Translations under genes and position numbers: made by a program
Shown: one piece after another, positions 8,801 through 17,246 of the stretch
Layout: each line of letters opens with the position of its first letter
How positions within the stretch are numbered: position 1 is the stretch's first letter
Notes under the pieces: model-generated
Databases searched by the model: none
What the model was told of the DNA's origin: nothing
What the model saw: only the letters and a program-made list of their open reading frames with translations
NCBI RefSeq assembly: GCF_006539545.1
Contig: NZ_BJNF01000087.1
Coordinates: 1 to 40,639, forward strand
Direction of reading: 5' to 3'
DNA length: 40,639 bases
Source: Nitrobacter winogradskyi
Lineage (GTDB): Bacteria > Pseudomonadota > Alphaproteobacteria > Rhizobiales > Xanthobacteraceae

Positions 8801-10186
8801 CTAGATCGCCTGCCTCGCGATCGCTTCCGTGAACGTTGAAATCTCTCCGCCTGTCTTCGCCGCATAGGTCTCGGCCGGATCTTTGCGAAGGAAAGCGGTA
8901 TAGCTTCCATCCTTGTTGCGGACATAGAAGGCTGTCTTTCCGAACAGCTTAAGTCCCGTGTCGTGATCATAAACGTAGGCGGCATTGATCTTCACGCCCG
9001 TTGCGTGAAAATCTGCCGCAGCCTTCAGGAAAGCCGCCGTCGTCGGGTAAGAAAGAATGCCGTCCTTCGCGTGCCAGATCTCGTTCGGCAAGTCCCGATT
9101 GGCGATGAGCGGATCAACGATCTGCTTGCTCTGAGCGGCATAATCAAGCCCAAGATCCGCATAGGCTTTCTTGACGTATCGGTCGTCGACCCATTCCTTG
9201 AAATCGAGCGTCGGCGAAAGATCGGCGCGCGCAAGCACGCCATGATCGAACTTGAGCGTGTCGATCCACTGCGGCTTCAGCGTGGGATCGACCGTGAGAT
9301 GCCCGCCGCGCGAATAATAGAGATACAGCACCTCCTTTTCGACGCCGGTCCATTTTTCCATCTGCGCAGCCGCCAGTGCCGGATCCTTTTTCAGCCATTC
9401 ACCGGCATCGTGAATCGCCTTGATGAAAGCCACGATGATCTCAGGATACTTGTCGACGAAATCCTTTCGAACAACGACACCATGCAGATAAGGGACGCCT
9501 GCTTGGCTTCCGTCATAGATTTTTCGTCCGGTGCCGCGGTACTCCATGACTTCCGACCACGGGCAGAAATCCGCATGCGCATCGATTTTCCCCGTGGCGA
9601 TATTCGCGGCGCCGACTGATGGGGCCTGATTCTTCAAATCGACGTCGTTCAAGGAAAGATGCGCATCTTCCAGTGCCTTGATGAGCATCCCCCAGGCGGC
9701 ACTGCCGTACGGGGTTGAAATGGAACGGCCCTTCAGCTGGGCGAGAGAATAGACATTGGATGACGCGGGAACGACGATGGCGTTACCCGCACCTCGAAGA
9801 TTGTATCCTGTGCTCGATACCAAAATTGTGTTCAAGCTCTTCGTGGCCTGGAACTTGGCGCCGTTCACGATGACGGGGTAATCTCCCATCACGCCGATGT
9901 CGAGCTTTCCAGCCAGCATCTGGTTGGTAATGGGACCGCCAGACGCATAGTCATCCCATTTGATGTTGTAGGTGACGTCGGCATATTTTCCGCTGCGTGG
10001 CAGATGCTTTTCGAGAATCTTCAATTCCTTGACGATGATCCCAGCGGCATAGGTGTCGGTGCACATGCTCTGATGACCGATACCTATCGTAATAGCTTCG
10101 GCGTGGACGGCGTTCGTCGCACCTAGCAGGCCGATCATCGCAACCGCGATGCCAGAAATCATCCTCGTAACTCTGAAAGAGATCAT
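8801..10186 (-). CDS. NitT/TauT-type ABC transporter substrate-binding protein, C-terminally extended
   Basis: This is a periplasmic binding protein of the NMT1/SsuA-like superfamily. I start it at ATG 10186 (461 aa), which gives a clean Sec signal (hydrophobic ISGIAVAMIGLLGATNAVHA, cleavage before EAITIG); the frame also runs upstream to an ATG at 10225 and a TTG at 10237. GKLDIGVMGDYPVIVNGAKF and LKGRSISTPYGSAAWGML are typical ligand-domain segments. Length is unusual: the family norm is about 310-350 aa, and the last 110-130 residues (after the VDDRYVKKAY region, ending KDGSYTAFLRKDPAETYAAK) look like an added domain. It heads a five-gene operon and diverges from a Crp/Fnr regulator. Confidence 0.87.
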   Translation of the reverse strand: MISFRVTRMISGIAVAMIGLLGATNAVHAEAITIGIGHQSMCTDTYAAGIIVKELKILEKHLPRSGKYADVTYNIKWDDYASGGPITNQMLAGKLDIGVMGDYPVIVNGAKFQATKSLNTILVSSTGYNLRGAGNAIVVPASSNVYSLAQLKGRSISTPYGSAAWGMLIKALEDAHLSLNDVDLKNQAPSVGAANIATGKIDAHADFCPWSEVMEYRGTGRKIYDGSQAGVPYLHGVVVRKDFVDKYPEIIVAFIKAIHDAGEWLKKDPALAAAQMEKWTGVEKEVLYLYYSRGGHLTVDPTLKPQWIDTLKFDHGVLARADLSPTLDFKEWVDDRYVKKAYADLGLDYAAQSKQIVDPLIANRDLPNEIWHAKDGILSYPTTAAFLKAAADFHATGVKINAAYVYDHDTGLKLFGKTAFYVRNKDGSYTAFLRKDPAETYAAKTGGEISTFTEAIARQAI

Positions 10187-10474
10187 GGAGCCGTCTCTCG
10201 ATGTTAACGTCGACTCGCGAACCATCGATTCGAACAAGGTGGAGCTGAAGCAATTACTTGCGCTCCCGGTCGACCGGATCGGCGGCGCCGTTACGCCGCA
10301 TCAAGCGACAGGTCAAAGATTTTCCCACGATCGGCGGATTGGAGGATAAATCAGTTCGACCGGTGTCGATCTGCGCGTGAACCTTACTTAATTTCGGTTT
10401 GAATCGATCAAGCAGGTAGACTTTGCCGCAGTATCGATTTTAGGTTGCTCTCGAAACCAACAGGCAAGCGGCAT
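10187..10474. promoter_or_regulatory. Divergent promoter region with a 12-nt inverted repeat
   Basis: The region lies between the ABC binding-protein gene (-) and the Crp/Fnr gene (+). ATCGATTCGAAC at 10224-10235 and GTTTGAATCGAT at 10397-10408 are inverted copies with one mismatch, about 160 bp apart, one close to each start. They could be paired sites for the adjacent regulator, although they do not look like the classic TTGAT-N4-ATCAA Fnr box. Confidence 0.4.
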
Positions 10475-11317
10475 ATGACGACCGTCAAGCACGTTACTGC
10501 GATCGCGCCTTCCAGATTCTTGGGACAGCCGCGCGCCATCGCTCGCCTGCATCATCCAGATGAGGAGAGGACTTCGACGGGTTCGAACGAGCTTGCGAAT
10601 GCCGCCGCTCACTCCGCGCTGTTCATGAGCGAAACCATTGAGGGCCTGAATGTCGGCGCGCGGTTTCTCGATCGCCTGTCCGTCGAGCAGCGTGCGCAAG
10701 TGCGTGCAGCCGGCCGCTGTCTCATCGTACGGCAAGGAGATCCCGTCTTCAGCCAGGGCGAACATCATGATGGTATTTTCATCATCGACCGCGGTCAGGT
10801 ACGGGTCTATTACTCCGCGCCGTCCGGCCGCGAGATCACCCTTGCCTATTGGACCCCCGGGCATTTCATCGGAGGTCCGGGAGTATCCGGCGGCGGCGTG
10901 TATATGTGGTCTGGTGTAGCCGCTGAAGATTGCGCGATTACGATGCTGCCAAGCGCAGTGCTGCGGAAACTTCTGCTTCAGATGCCGGACTTCGCGCTGG
11001 CGATGATCGACGGATTGATCGCGAAAGGGGAGTGTTATTCGTCGATGGCGCAGATGCTGGGAACGCGGTCTGTCATCGAAAGGCTTGCGCAGTATCTGGT
11101 GAACTTGTCCGAGCTATATGGAATTGACGGCGGCGACTCGGTGATCATCAATCGCAAGGTCACCCATGACCAGATCGCGGCGATGGTCGGATCGACCCGT
11201 CAGTGGGTCACCATGATGCTGAAGCGATTTCAGAATGAGCAGATCATCGCCATCGATGGCAACATTATTCGGATCAAGCGCCTCGATCTTCTCAAGAAAA
11301 TTCTGTTTCGGGAATAG
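10475..11317 (+). CDS. Crp/Fnr-family transcriptional regulator
   Basis: This is a DNA-binding regulator (280 aa from ATG 10475; a TTG at 10445 would add 10 residues). After a non-conserved N-terminal 50-60 residues comes a cyclic-nucleotide-binding-like beta-roll (GDPVFSQGEHHDGIFIIDRGQVRVYY), a dimerisation helix (SSMAQMLGTRSVIERLAQYLVNL) and a C-terminal winged HTH (VTHDQIAAMVGSTRQWVTMMLKRFQ). The cysteines of an oxygen-sensing Fnr cluster are absent and the usual cAMP-binding RxS pattern is not obvious, so the signal is unknown. It diverges from the ABC operon and its stop codon abuts that of the HEAT-repeat gene, so it is a likely local regulator of both flanking operons. Confidence 0.85.
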   Translation: MTTVKHVTAIAPSRFLGQPRAIARLHHPDEERTSTGSNELANAAAHSALFMSETIEGLNVGARFLDRLSVEQRAQVRAAGRCLIVRQGDPVFSQGEHHDGIFIIDRGQVRVYYSAPSGREITLAYWTPGHFIGGPGVSGGGVYMWSGVAAEDCAITMLPSAVLRKLLLQMPDFALAMIDGLIAKGECYSSMAQMLGTRSVIERLAQYLVNLSELYGIDGGDSVIINRKVTHDQIAAMVGSTRQWVTMMLKRFQNEQIIAIDGNIIRIKRLDLLKKILFRE

Positions 11318-12280
11318 TCAATCCACGCCAAGCCGGTTGAGAGCCCAAAGCACCGTTTTGCGGACATCCGGATCCGGATCAAGGGCGCATTTTTCCAGCG
11401 CCTCGCGCGCGCTTGGTTCGGAAATCTCGCCGAGCGCCGCAGCCGCTTCCTTGCGAACGGACGGGACTTCATCGGAAAGAAATCGCACGATCGCTGAAAC
11501 GGCGTCGGGCGGGCCGAGCTTGCCCAGACTCTGCAAAACCTTCTGCCGCACCAGCCAGTAGCTATCGTCGAGCGAGCGTATGAGCGTTCCTGACGTCGAT
11601 GGCGAACCCACGCGTCCGATTGTTTCCGCCGCTGCGGCCCGCACCTGCCAGTCATCGTCCGCAAGCGCGTCGGCCGAGGCCTGGGCGGCAGATTCGTTTC
11701 GCGCAAAGGATAGTGCACTGATAGCGGCTAATCGCACGCTGGCGCTGGCATCTGTCGACGCGCGAATAAGCGATGGGAGCGTATCGAGACGTTTGAGATA
11801 TCCGATCACACCGACGGCCTGAGCCCGCACCGCGGCATCGCTGTCCGCCAGCGCCGCAACAGCGGGACTCAGAGACGCATTCACCTGCAGCGCCTTCAGC
11901 GCGCGAAAAATCGCTGCCCGCACGAAAGACGAACTGTGTGACACGAAAGGAAGCAGAACCTCACTTACTTCGGGATCACGAAGCTCCGCCAGGCTGTCCG
12001 CGGCGGCCCGAGCTACATCCGGAACCGGGTCGGTCACGACCTGCACCAAGGCTTCGGCCACTTCCGAGCCATCGAATTCGCCGAGCGCGCGCGCCGCCTG
12101 CAATCGGACATCCGACGACGGATCGGCGGTCGCCTGCGACAAGTATGAAACCGCCGCGCTGTTCGACGTTTCGGCAAGCTCAATGACCGCGAGACGCCGA
12201 ACGGAAGCATCCGCACTCGACAGCCCCCGGGCGATCTCGTCCACGTCGCCGAAATCCTCGAACGGTTCAAGATGCCACAT
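11318..12280 (-). CDS. HEAT/PBS-lyase-like repeat protein
   Basis: The 320-aa protein is built almost entirely of about nine to ten helical HEAT repeats of some 31 residues with the consensus D(x)VRxAAAxALGEL (for example SDVRLQAARALGEF and VPSVRKEAAAALGEI). Such repeats act as docking scaffolds and, in bilin lyases, as chromophore or cofactor chaperones. No signal peptide is visible, so it is probably cytoplasmic. It is the last gene of the operon DUF971 - AprA-like - ferredoxin - HEAT, starting 1 nt after the ferredoxin stop; an assembly or docking role for the flavoprotein-ferredoxin pair is inferred. Its stop codon lies directly against the stop of the convergent regulator gene. Confidence 0.88.
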   Translation of the reverse strand: MWHLEPFEDFGDVDEIARGLSSADASVRRLAVIELAETSNSAAVSYLSQATADPSSDVRLQAARALGEFDGSEVAEALVQVVTDPVPDVARAAADSLAELRDPEVSEVLLPFVSHSSSFVRAAIFRALKALQVNASLSPAVAALADSDAAVRAQAVGVIGYLKRLDTLPSLIRASTDASASVRLAAISALSFARNESAAQASADALADDDWQVRAAAAETIGRVGSPSTSGTLIRSLDDSYWLVRQKVLQSLGKLGPPDAVSAIVRFLSDEVPSVRKEAAAALGEISEPSAREALEKCALDPDPDVRKTVLWALNRLGVD

Positions 12281-12281
12281 C

Positions 12282-12515
12282 TTAGCGCAACAGGTATGGA
12301 ATGTTGACGGTCACGGCGCCGGTCGGGCAATCGGTTTCGCACGGCATGCAATACCAGCACTCGTCGTACTTCATATAGGCCTTGCCCGTGAGATCACTGA
12401 TCCGCAACACATCGAGCGGACAGACATCCACGCATACCGTGCATCCCTTGTCGGCGATGCACTTGGCCTCGTCCACGACAACCGGCACCGTTGTTGGCAT
12501 ATGAGCAATAGGCAT
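12282..12515 (-). CDS. AprB-like 2[4Fe-4S] ferredoxin
   Basis: This small electron carrier (77 aa) is predicted to hold two [4Fe-4S] clusters. The first motif has spacing C-x5-C-x2-C-x3-CP (CIADKGCTVCVDVCP) and the second is CWYCMPCETDCPTGAV. The second, with an aromatic after the first Cys, closely resembles that of APS-reductase beta subunits (AprB), but the AprB C-terminal tail is missing. ATG 12515 is chosen because GAGGA lies about 6 nt upstream; a TTG five codons earlier is an alternative. It lies 11 nt after the flavoprotein gene and probably forms a complex with that product. Confidence 0.88.
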   Translation of the reverse strand: MPIAHMPTTVPVVVDEAKCIADKGCTVCVDVCPLDVLRISDLTGKAYMKYDECWYCMPCETDCPTGAVTVNIPYLLR

Positions 12516-12526
12516 GGATATCCTCG

Positions 12527-14263
12527 TCAAGCAGACTTACGGATGCGTTGGCGGTCATAGGCGGATCGCTCCGATTCCTCGATCGGAACGATATAGTCGG
12601 CGACCGGCCGCTTCTCCACGGTCATCCGCCCATCCTGCTTGCGAAGGATGCTGTGGCAGAACCACTCGTCATTGTTCTTCTCCGGGAAGTCGACGCGATG
12701 ATGATAGAACCCCCAGCGGCTCTCCGTGCGAAACAGCGACGCCGTCGCCGCCATGTCCGCGCAGTCGATAATCGAGGCCGCTTCCAATGAACGCATCAGC
12801 TCGTGGGCGTCGCGTGCCACCATGCGGTTTTCGAGATCATCGCGCACTTCCGCCAGCCGCATCCGGCCAAGATTCATCTTGGCCGTCACCTTGGGCGGCT
12901 GAAGATAATCGTTCACAAGGCGGCGCGTCTTGTACTCAATCTGGTTCGGAGGAACGCCGTCGTCGCGTTTTGTGGGCGCCAGGACGCGGGTCTTCTCGCG
13001 CTCAACTTCGCCGATGTCATAGTCGGGAAGATCGATCTCCTCGGCAAAACCGGCTGCATGTTCACCGGCGACCGCGCCGTTCGTGAACGCCCCGAGCATG
13101 TAGTTATGCGGGACGCTGGCCATATCGCCTGCGGCGTAAAGTCCCGTCACCGTGGTCCGCGCGAATTCATCGACAAACACGCCTGACGCGCTGTGACCGG
13201 AGCAGAATCCGATCTCGGAAATGTGCATCTCGATCATCCGCTCGCGATAATCCGTGCCGCGGTTCTGATGAAAGCGCCCCCGCGAGGGCCGCTCGACATT
13301 GTGCAGTACCGCCTCGATCTCGCCGATCGTGTCGCTGTGGAGGTGATCGAGCTTCAGAAAGACAGGCCCCTTTCCAGATTGCAGCTCGTTATAGAACTCC
13401 TGTATCATCTGCCCGGACCAATAATCACATTCGATGAAGCGGTTGCCGTCGTTATTGGTCGTGTAACCACCGAAAGGACCGGCTACATAGGCGCAGGCAG
13501 GACCATTGTAATCCTTGATCAGTGGATTGATCTGGTAACACTCTAAGTTCGCGAGCCCCGCGCCGGCGTGATACGCCATCGCGTAGCCGTCACCGGAATT
13601 GGCGGCGTTCTCGTATGTCCCCCAGAGATATCCGGATTGCGGCAGGCCAAGCCGGCCTGCAGCGCCGGCGCAAAGGATGACGGTCTTGGCGCGTATCACC
13701 AGGAATTCCGCGTCACGCGTGTTGACGGCGATGGCGCCGGCAACCTGACCGTTGCGGCCGGTCAATAATCGGGTCGCCATGTAGCGGTTGGAAATAAGAA
13801 CTTTTTCGCGACGCAACTGTCGATAGAGCGCCTTCTTGACGGTATCGCCATTGGGCATCGGCAAGACATATGAACCCAGATGATGAACTTTCTTGACGTC
13901 GAAATCACCATTCTCAGTCTTCTGAAACTTGATGCCGAACCTGTCGAGCTCCTGAATCATCTCGAAGCATCGTGACGCATACTTATAAACCGGAGCCTGA
14001 TCGCATATGCCATCATTCGCGATGGTGATCTCCTTGGTGTATTGCTCCGGCGTCGCATAACCGGGGATGACCGCGTTGTTAAGGCCATCCATGCCCATGG
14101 CAATCGCTCCCGAACGCTTCACGTTCGCTTTCTCGAGAAGTATCACGCGCATGTTGGGATTACGGCGCTTCGCTCGATAGGCGGCCATCGGCCCGGCTGT
14201 TCCGCCGCCGATCACGAGCACGTCGCACGATACTTCAGTTGAACCCTCCCTGATCTCGTCCAT
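12527..14263 (-). CDS. AprA-like FAD oxidoreductase (fumarate reductase/APS reductase superfamily)
   Basis: This is a flavoprotein (578 aa) of the succinate dehydrogenase/fumarate reductase superfamily, closest by eye to APS reductase alpha subunits. The FAD-binding GGGTAGPMAAYRA begins at residue 19, and the second dinucleotide segment is TVTGLYAAGDMAS. Resemblance to AprA is seen in NSGDGYAMAYHAGAGLANLECYQINPLIKDYNGP and in FTNGAVAGEHAA. No signal peptide is present. ATG 14263 is preferred over an upstream in-frame start because it follows the DUF971 stop by 11 nt. No ATP sulfurylase, QmoABC or AprM gene is in the window, so a true dissimilatory APS reductase is unlikely. The substrate is unknown; a sulfur oxyanion or an organosulfur intermediate is the contextual guess. 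Confidence 0.85.
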   Translation of the reverse strand: MDEIREGSTEVSCDVLVIGGGTAGPMAAYRAKRRNPNMRVILLEKANVKRSGAIAMGMDGLNNAVIPGYATPEQYTKEITIANDGICDQAPVYKYASRCFEMIQELDRFGIKFQKTENGDFDVKKVHHLGSYVLPMPNGDTVKKALYRQLRREKVLISNRYMATRLLTGRNGQVAGAIAVNTRDAEFLVIRAKTVILCAGAAGRLGLPQSGYLWGTYENAANSGDGYAMAYHAGAGLANLECYQINPLIKDYNGPACAYVAGPFGGYTTNNDGNRFIECDYWSGQMIQEFYNELQSGKGPVFLKLDHLHSDTIGEIEAVLHNVERPSRGRFHQNRGTDYRERMIEMHISEIGFCSGHSASGVFVDEFARTTVTGLYAAGDMASVPHNYMLGAFTNGAVAGEHAAGFAEEIDLPDYDIGEVEREKTRVLAPTKRDDGVPPNQIEYKTRRLVNDYLQPPKVTAKMNLGRMRLAEVRDDLENRMVARDAHELMRSLEAASIIDCADMAATASLFRTESRWGFYHHRVDFPEKNNDEWFCHSILRKQDGRMTVEKRPVADYIVPIEESERSAYDRQRIRKSA

Positions 14264-14274
14264 CGCAGTCGCTC

Positions 14275-14568
14275 TCAATTCGCAGTCTGGTCGGCGAGTT
14301 CGCGCAGATAGGACCACGGATAGATGCCACGATCATGTCCATCCGAGAACGAAAGGCGCAATGCGTAACTCCCGATCGCTTCGATCAAGATCACATGTAG
14401 ATCGGGCGGAAGATAAAGCTCGACGCCATCGGCCTGACGACGAATTTCCGTGGCCGCGCGGCTGGCGCGGCGGAGCCGTTCCGCTTTAAGACGCCGGACG
14501 CCGCAATCAGGCCAGGTTAGTGCCAGCGCCGTGGCGCCTTCAACGAGTTCGACGTTAGTCGGCTGCAT
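14275..14568 (-). CDS. DUF971 (GBBH-like N-terminal domain) protein
   Basis: This small protein (97 aa) consists of a single DUF971 domain, the fold found at the N-terminus of gamma-butyrobetaine hydroxylase and alone near iron-sulfur and cofactor genes. Recognisable features are LTWPDCGVRRLKAERLR, then IGSYALRLSFSDGHDRGIYPWSYLREL. The CPCA cysteine motif that usually follows LR is replaced by RASRA, so a metal-binding role seems lost. ATG 14568 has TTGGAG about 5 nt upstream; a longer frame from 14667 lacks that support. It is the first gene of the AprA-like operon. Confidence 0.82.
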   Translation of the reverse strand: MQPTNVELVEGATALALTWPDCGVRRLKAERLRRASRAATEIRRQADGVELYLPPDLHVILIEAIGSYALRLSFSDGHDRGIYPWSYLRELADQTAN

Positions 14569-14751
14569 TCTCGCTCCAATCGCTATTGCAGTCGTTTTGT
14601 ACGGCTGATCCGACAGGCGATGCGCGCAATAAATTGCTTTTGCGAGTTGCAAATGGAGTATGCGCACCTACCGAACGAATGGCCATAAACTATGGGAGAT
14701 AAAACGATGCGTGACTTTCTTCCATTCAAAACAAACGTGGCGAGCTTTCGT

Positions 14752-14777
14752 AAATAACAGCGGTAGCGTTGTTATTT
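14752..14777. promoter_or_regulatory. 26-bp quasi-palindrome, candidate operator
   Basis: AAATAACA and TGTTATTT are perfect 8-bp inverted arms around a 10-nt centre (GCGGTAGCGT) that itself keeps CG/CG symmetry. The site lies in the AT-rich centre of the divergent gap, about 190 bp from the DUF971 start and 330 bp from ssuA. It is a good candidate site for a LysR- or Crp-type regulator of the two sulfur operons. No T-run follows, which argues against a terminator. Confidence 0.45.
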
Positions 14778-15001
14778 TCTCTTACGTATCGACATTCGCC
14801 GTTCTGCTGCGCATCATCCCATCGTCAGAGTTCGATCTGATCCGGAATCTGGATCCCGCGATAAAGAACCAGATGGGAGATTTAATTGAAACGCAGCGAC
14901 CTTGATAATCGCAAAGGCCATCATTGTTGCGGCACGAGAATCGGCGTTGAGCAAGAAGCTGGCCGCTGGCAGCCGTCGTAGCCGGACGAGGTGTCGTCGA
15001 T

Positions 15002-15020
15002 AGGCTTGATAGCCAAGCCT
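15002..15020 (+). other. Short hairpin in the ssu leader
   Basis: AGGCTTG-ATAGC-CAAGCCT is a perfect 7-bp stem with a 5-nt loop, followed by GATTTTCTGG. It sits about 90 nt before ssuA and could be a leader structure or a weak terminator. It does not match the SAM-II riboswitch pattern I remember. Confidence 0.3.
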
Positions 15021-15108
15021 GATTTTCTGGGCATTGTCGTCGCGACGGCGTTGACGGCCGGGCGAGCCTAACACCCTCAGCCATTACACTCTGATTGGAG
15101 ATTTTAAC

Positions 15109-16059
15109 ATGCGTTCGCTCGAACGATTGATGATGGTTGCAATCTTGTCGATAAGCGTCGTGGCGGCGTCCATGGGCGTATCCCATGCTCATGACAAGGT
15201 CGTTCGCGTTGGCTACCAGAAGTACGGGAACCTCATTCTGCTCAAGGGTAAGGGGACCCTTGAGCGGAAGCTCGCCCCTCTGGGTTTCAAGGTCGAATGG
15301 AAGGAATTTCCATCAGGCCCGCCGCTGCTCGAAGCGCTGAACGTTGATGCGATCGACTTCGGGCACGCCGGTGAGTCGCCACCGATCTTCGGTCAGGCGG
15401 CGGGCGCGCAGTTTCTTTATGTTGCGCATGAGCCGCCAGCGCCGAAGGGGGAAGCGATCCTGGTGCCAAAGACGTCATCGATCACGCAAGTTGCGGACCT
15501 CAAAGGCAGGAAGGTCGCCTTCAACAAGGGATCGAACGTTCACTACCTGCTGGTGAAGGCCTTGGAGAAGGCAGGCCTGAAATACGCTGACATCGAACCG
15601 GTGTTTCTCGCGCCGGCTGATGCCCGCGCCGCATTCGAGCGCGGCTCCGTTGATGCCTGGGTGATCTGGGATCCGTATCAGGCTTCTGCGGAAGTCGCGA
15701 CGGGCGCCCGCACTCTTGCCGACGGGACGGGGCTTGCGCTCAATCACCAGTTCTATCTCGCCAGCCAGAAATTTACCTCAGCCCACCCGCAGATTGTCGA
15801 TGCGGTGATCGATGCGCTCGGCGATATTGATCGTTGGGCCGATGGCAAGGAGGCGGCGGTTGCCGAGGAACTCAGTGCCGGCATCGGCATTCCTGCTCCT
15901 GTGCTGGAGATCGCTCTCAAGCGCCAGACCTATGGAATCCGGCCACTCGACGACAAGGTGGTCGCCAGCCAGCAGAGCATCGCTGACACCTTCCATGCAT
16001 TGGGACTTCTGCCGAAGCCGCTGGTCGTCTCTTCGATCGTCAGAAAGGCCGGATTATGA
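15109..16059 (+). CDS. ssuA: Alkanesulfonate ABC transporter substrate-binding protein
   Basis: This is a periplasmic sulfonate-binding protein (316 aa, normal length). A Sec signal covers residues 1-27 ([21 protein letters not shown]). The mature part [25 protein letters not shown] and the segment [17 protein letters not shown] are characteristic of SsuA. A GGAG Shine-Dalgarno precedes ATG 15109. It is the first gene of a complete ssu operon and overlaps ssuD by ATGA. Expression is probably induced by sulfate limitation, as known for ssu operons; no CysB or Cbl gene is present here. Confidence 0.93.
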   Translation: MRSLERLMMVAILSISVVAASMGVSHAHDKVVRVGYQKYGNLILLKGKGTLERKLAPLGFKVEWKEFPSGPPLLEALNVDAIDFGHAGESPPIFGQAAGAQFLYVAHEPPAPKGEAILVPKTSSITQVADLKGRKVAFNKGSNVHYLLVKALEKAGLKYADIEPVFLAPADARAAFERGSVDAWVIWDPYQASAEVATGARTLADGTGLALNHQFYLASQKFTSAHPQIVDAVIDALGDIDRWADGKEAAVAEELSAGIGIPAPVLEIALKRQTYGIRPLDDKVVASQQSIADTFHALGLLPKPLVVSSIVRKAGL

Positions 16060-17246
16060 GTGTCGCTCCGGCTGCAAAAGTGAAGCTGCTCTGGTTTCTG
16101 CCGACGCACGGTGATGGCCGCTATCTTGGCACAACCACCGGCGGCCGCGAGGTGAGTTTCAGTTACCTGCGCCAGATCGCACAGGCCGCCGATCAGCTCG
16201 GCTACTACGGGGTGCTGCTGCCGACGGGTCGTAGCTGCGAGGATTCGTGGGTGACTGCTTCGGCTGTCGCGCCGTGGACAGAGCGTCTGCGTTATCTGGT
16301 GGCGGTGCGGCCTGGCCTGCAATCGCCGACCGTCGCGGCGCGGATGACCGCGACGCTTGATCGGGTGTCCAATGGCCGGCTGCTCATCAACGTTGTAAGC
16401 GGCGGGGACCCGGTCGAAAACAAGGGCGATGGCGTCTATCTCGATCACGACGAGCGCTATGTCGTGACCCGGGAGTTTCTGAACGTGTATCGGAGATTGC
16501 TGGCGGGCGAGAGCGTGAATGTCGAGGGCAAGCATATCCGCATCGAGGACGGACGCCTGCTGTTTCAGCCGTTACAGCAGCCGCACCCGCCGCTTTATTT
16601 CGGCGGCTCATCGGATGCAGGCATCGATGTCGCGGTCGATACCGTCGACAAGTACCTGACCTGGGGAGAGCCTCCGGCGCAGGTCGCGGACAAGGTCAGC
16701 CGCGTTCGCGCGCTGGCCGCCGCGCGCGGGCGACAACTCAGTTTCGGGATCCGGTTGCACGTCATTGTGCGCGAGACCAATGCCGAGGCATGGCGAGCGG
16801 CGGATGAACTGATTTCGTATGTTACTGACGACACCATCGCGGCTGCGCAGAAGATCTTCTCGCGAATGGACTCCGTCGGACAGCAGCGCATGGCGCAGTT
16901 GCACGGCGGGCGCCGCGACAAACTCGAAATCAGCCCGAATCTGTGGGGCGGGGTCGGGCTGGTCCGCGGCGGCGCGGGAACGGCGCTGGTCGGAGATCCC
17001 GATACGGTTGCGGCCAGGATCAGGGAATATCAGGACATCGGCATCGATACGTTCATTCTGTCCGGCTATCCGCATCTGGAAGAAGCCTACCGGTTTGCCG
17101 AGCTGGTGTTCCCGCTGCTGTCGCCGCCGGCGCGGGACAAGGTCAACTCCATCCGACTCAATACCGGACCTTTCGGCGAGACCATCGCCAATGAAAGCCG
17201 CCCCACCGAGGCGCGGCCGCTGCAGCGGGAGGCCGCGCGTCCATGA
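16056..17246 (+). CDS. ssuD: FMNH2-dependent alkanesulfonate monooxygenase
   Basis: The enzyme cleaves alkanesulfonates with FMNH2 and O2 to sulfite and an aldehyde (396 aa, luciferase-like TIM barrel, cytoplasmic). The E. coli active-site residues are recognisable: Cys61 in TGRSCEDSW (Cys54), Arg233 and His235 in GIRLHVIVR (Arg226, His228), and Arg304 in [13 protein letters not shown] (Arg297). The family hallmark [22 protein letters not shown] is near the C-terminus. Both ends overlap neighbours by ATGA, so translation is coupled with ssuA and ssuC. The flavin is presumably reduced by the product of the gene at 18949. Confidence 0.95.
   Translation: MSVAPAAKVKLLWFLPTHGDGRYLGTTTGGREVSFSYLRQIAQAADQLGYYGVLLPTGRSCEDSWVTASAVAPWTERLRYLVAVRPGLQSPTVAARMTATLDRVSNGRLLINVVSGGDPVENKGDGVYLDHDERYVVTREFLNVYRRLLAGESVNVEGKHIRIEDGRLLFQPLQQPHPPLYFGGSSDAGIDVAVDTVDKYLTWGEPPAQVADKVSRVRALAAARGRQLSFGIRLHVIVRETNAEAWRAADELISYVTDDTIAAAQKIFSRMDSVGQQRMAQLHGGRRDKLEISPNLWGGVGLVRGGAGTALVGDPDTVAARIREYQDIGIDTFILSGYPHLEEAYRFAELVFPLLSPPARDKVNSIRLNTGPFGETIANESRPTEARPLQREAARP

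Larger units (their letters stand above)
14569..15108. other. Divergent intergenic region between AprA-like and ssu operons
   Basis: This 540-nt gap must hold both promoters. Its centre (about 14680-14810) is AT-rich. It carries a long palindrome at 14752-14777 and a perfect 7-bp hairpin at 15002-15020. Short frames on both strands here are not credible genes. GGAG about 8 nt before 15109 is the ssuA ribosome-binding site. Confidence 0.6.

Noticed and set aside
12527-14263. True dissimilatory APS reductase (aprA)
   Set aside because: No sat, qmo or aprM genes, a shortened AprB-like partner and an import context; kept as AprA-like only.
15002-15108. Possible SAM-II or other riboswitch before ssuA
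   Set aside because: Only a simple 7-bp hairpin is present; the conserved pseudoknot elements I remember are not seen.
14660-15192. Short frames on both strands in the aprA-like/ssu gap
   Set aside because: Not conserved-looking, AT-rich and overlapping obvious regulatory palindromes.
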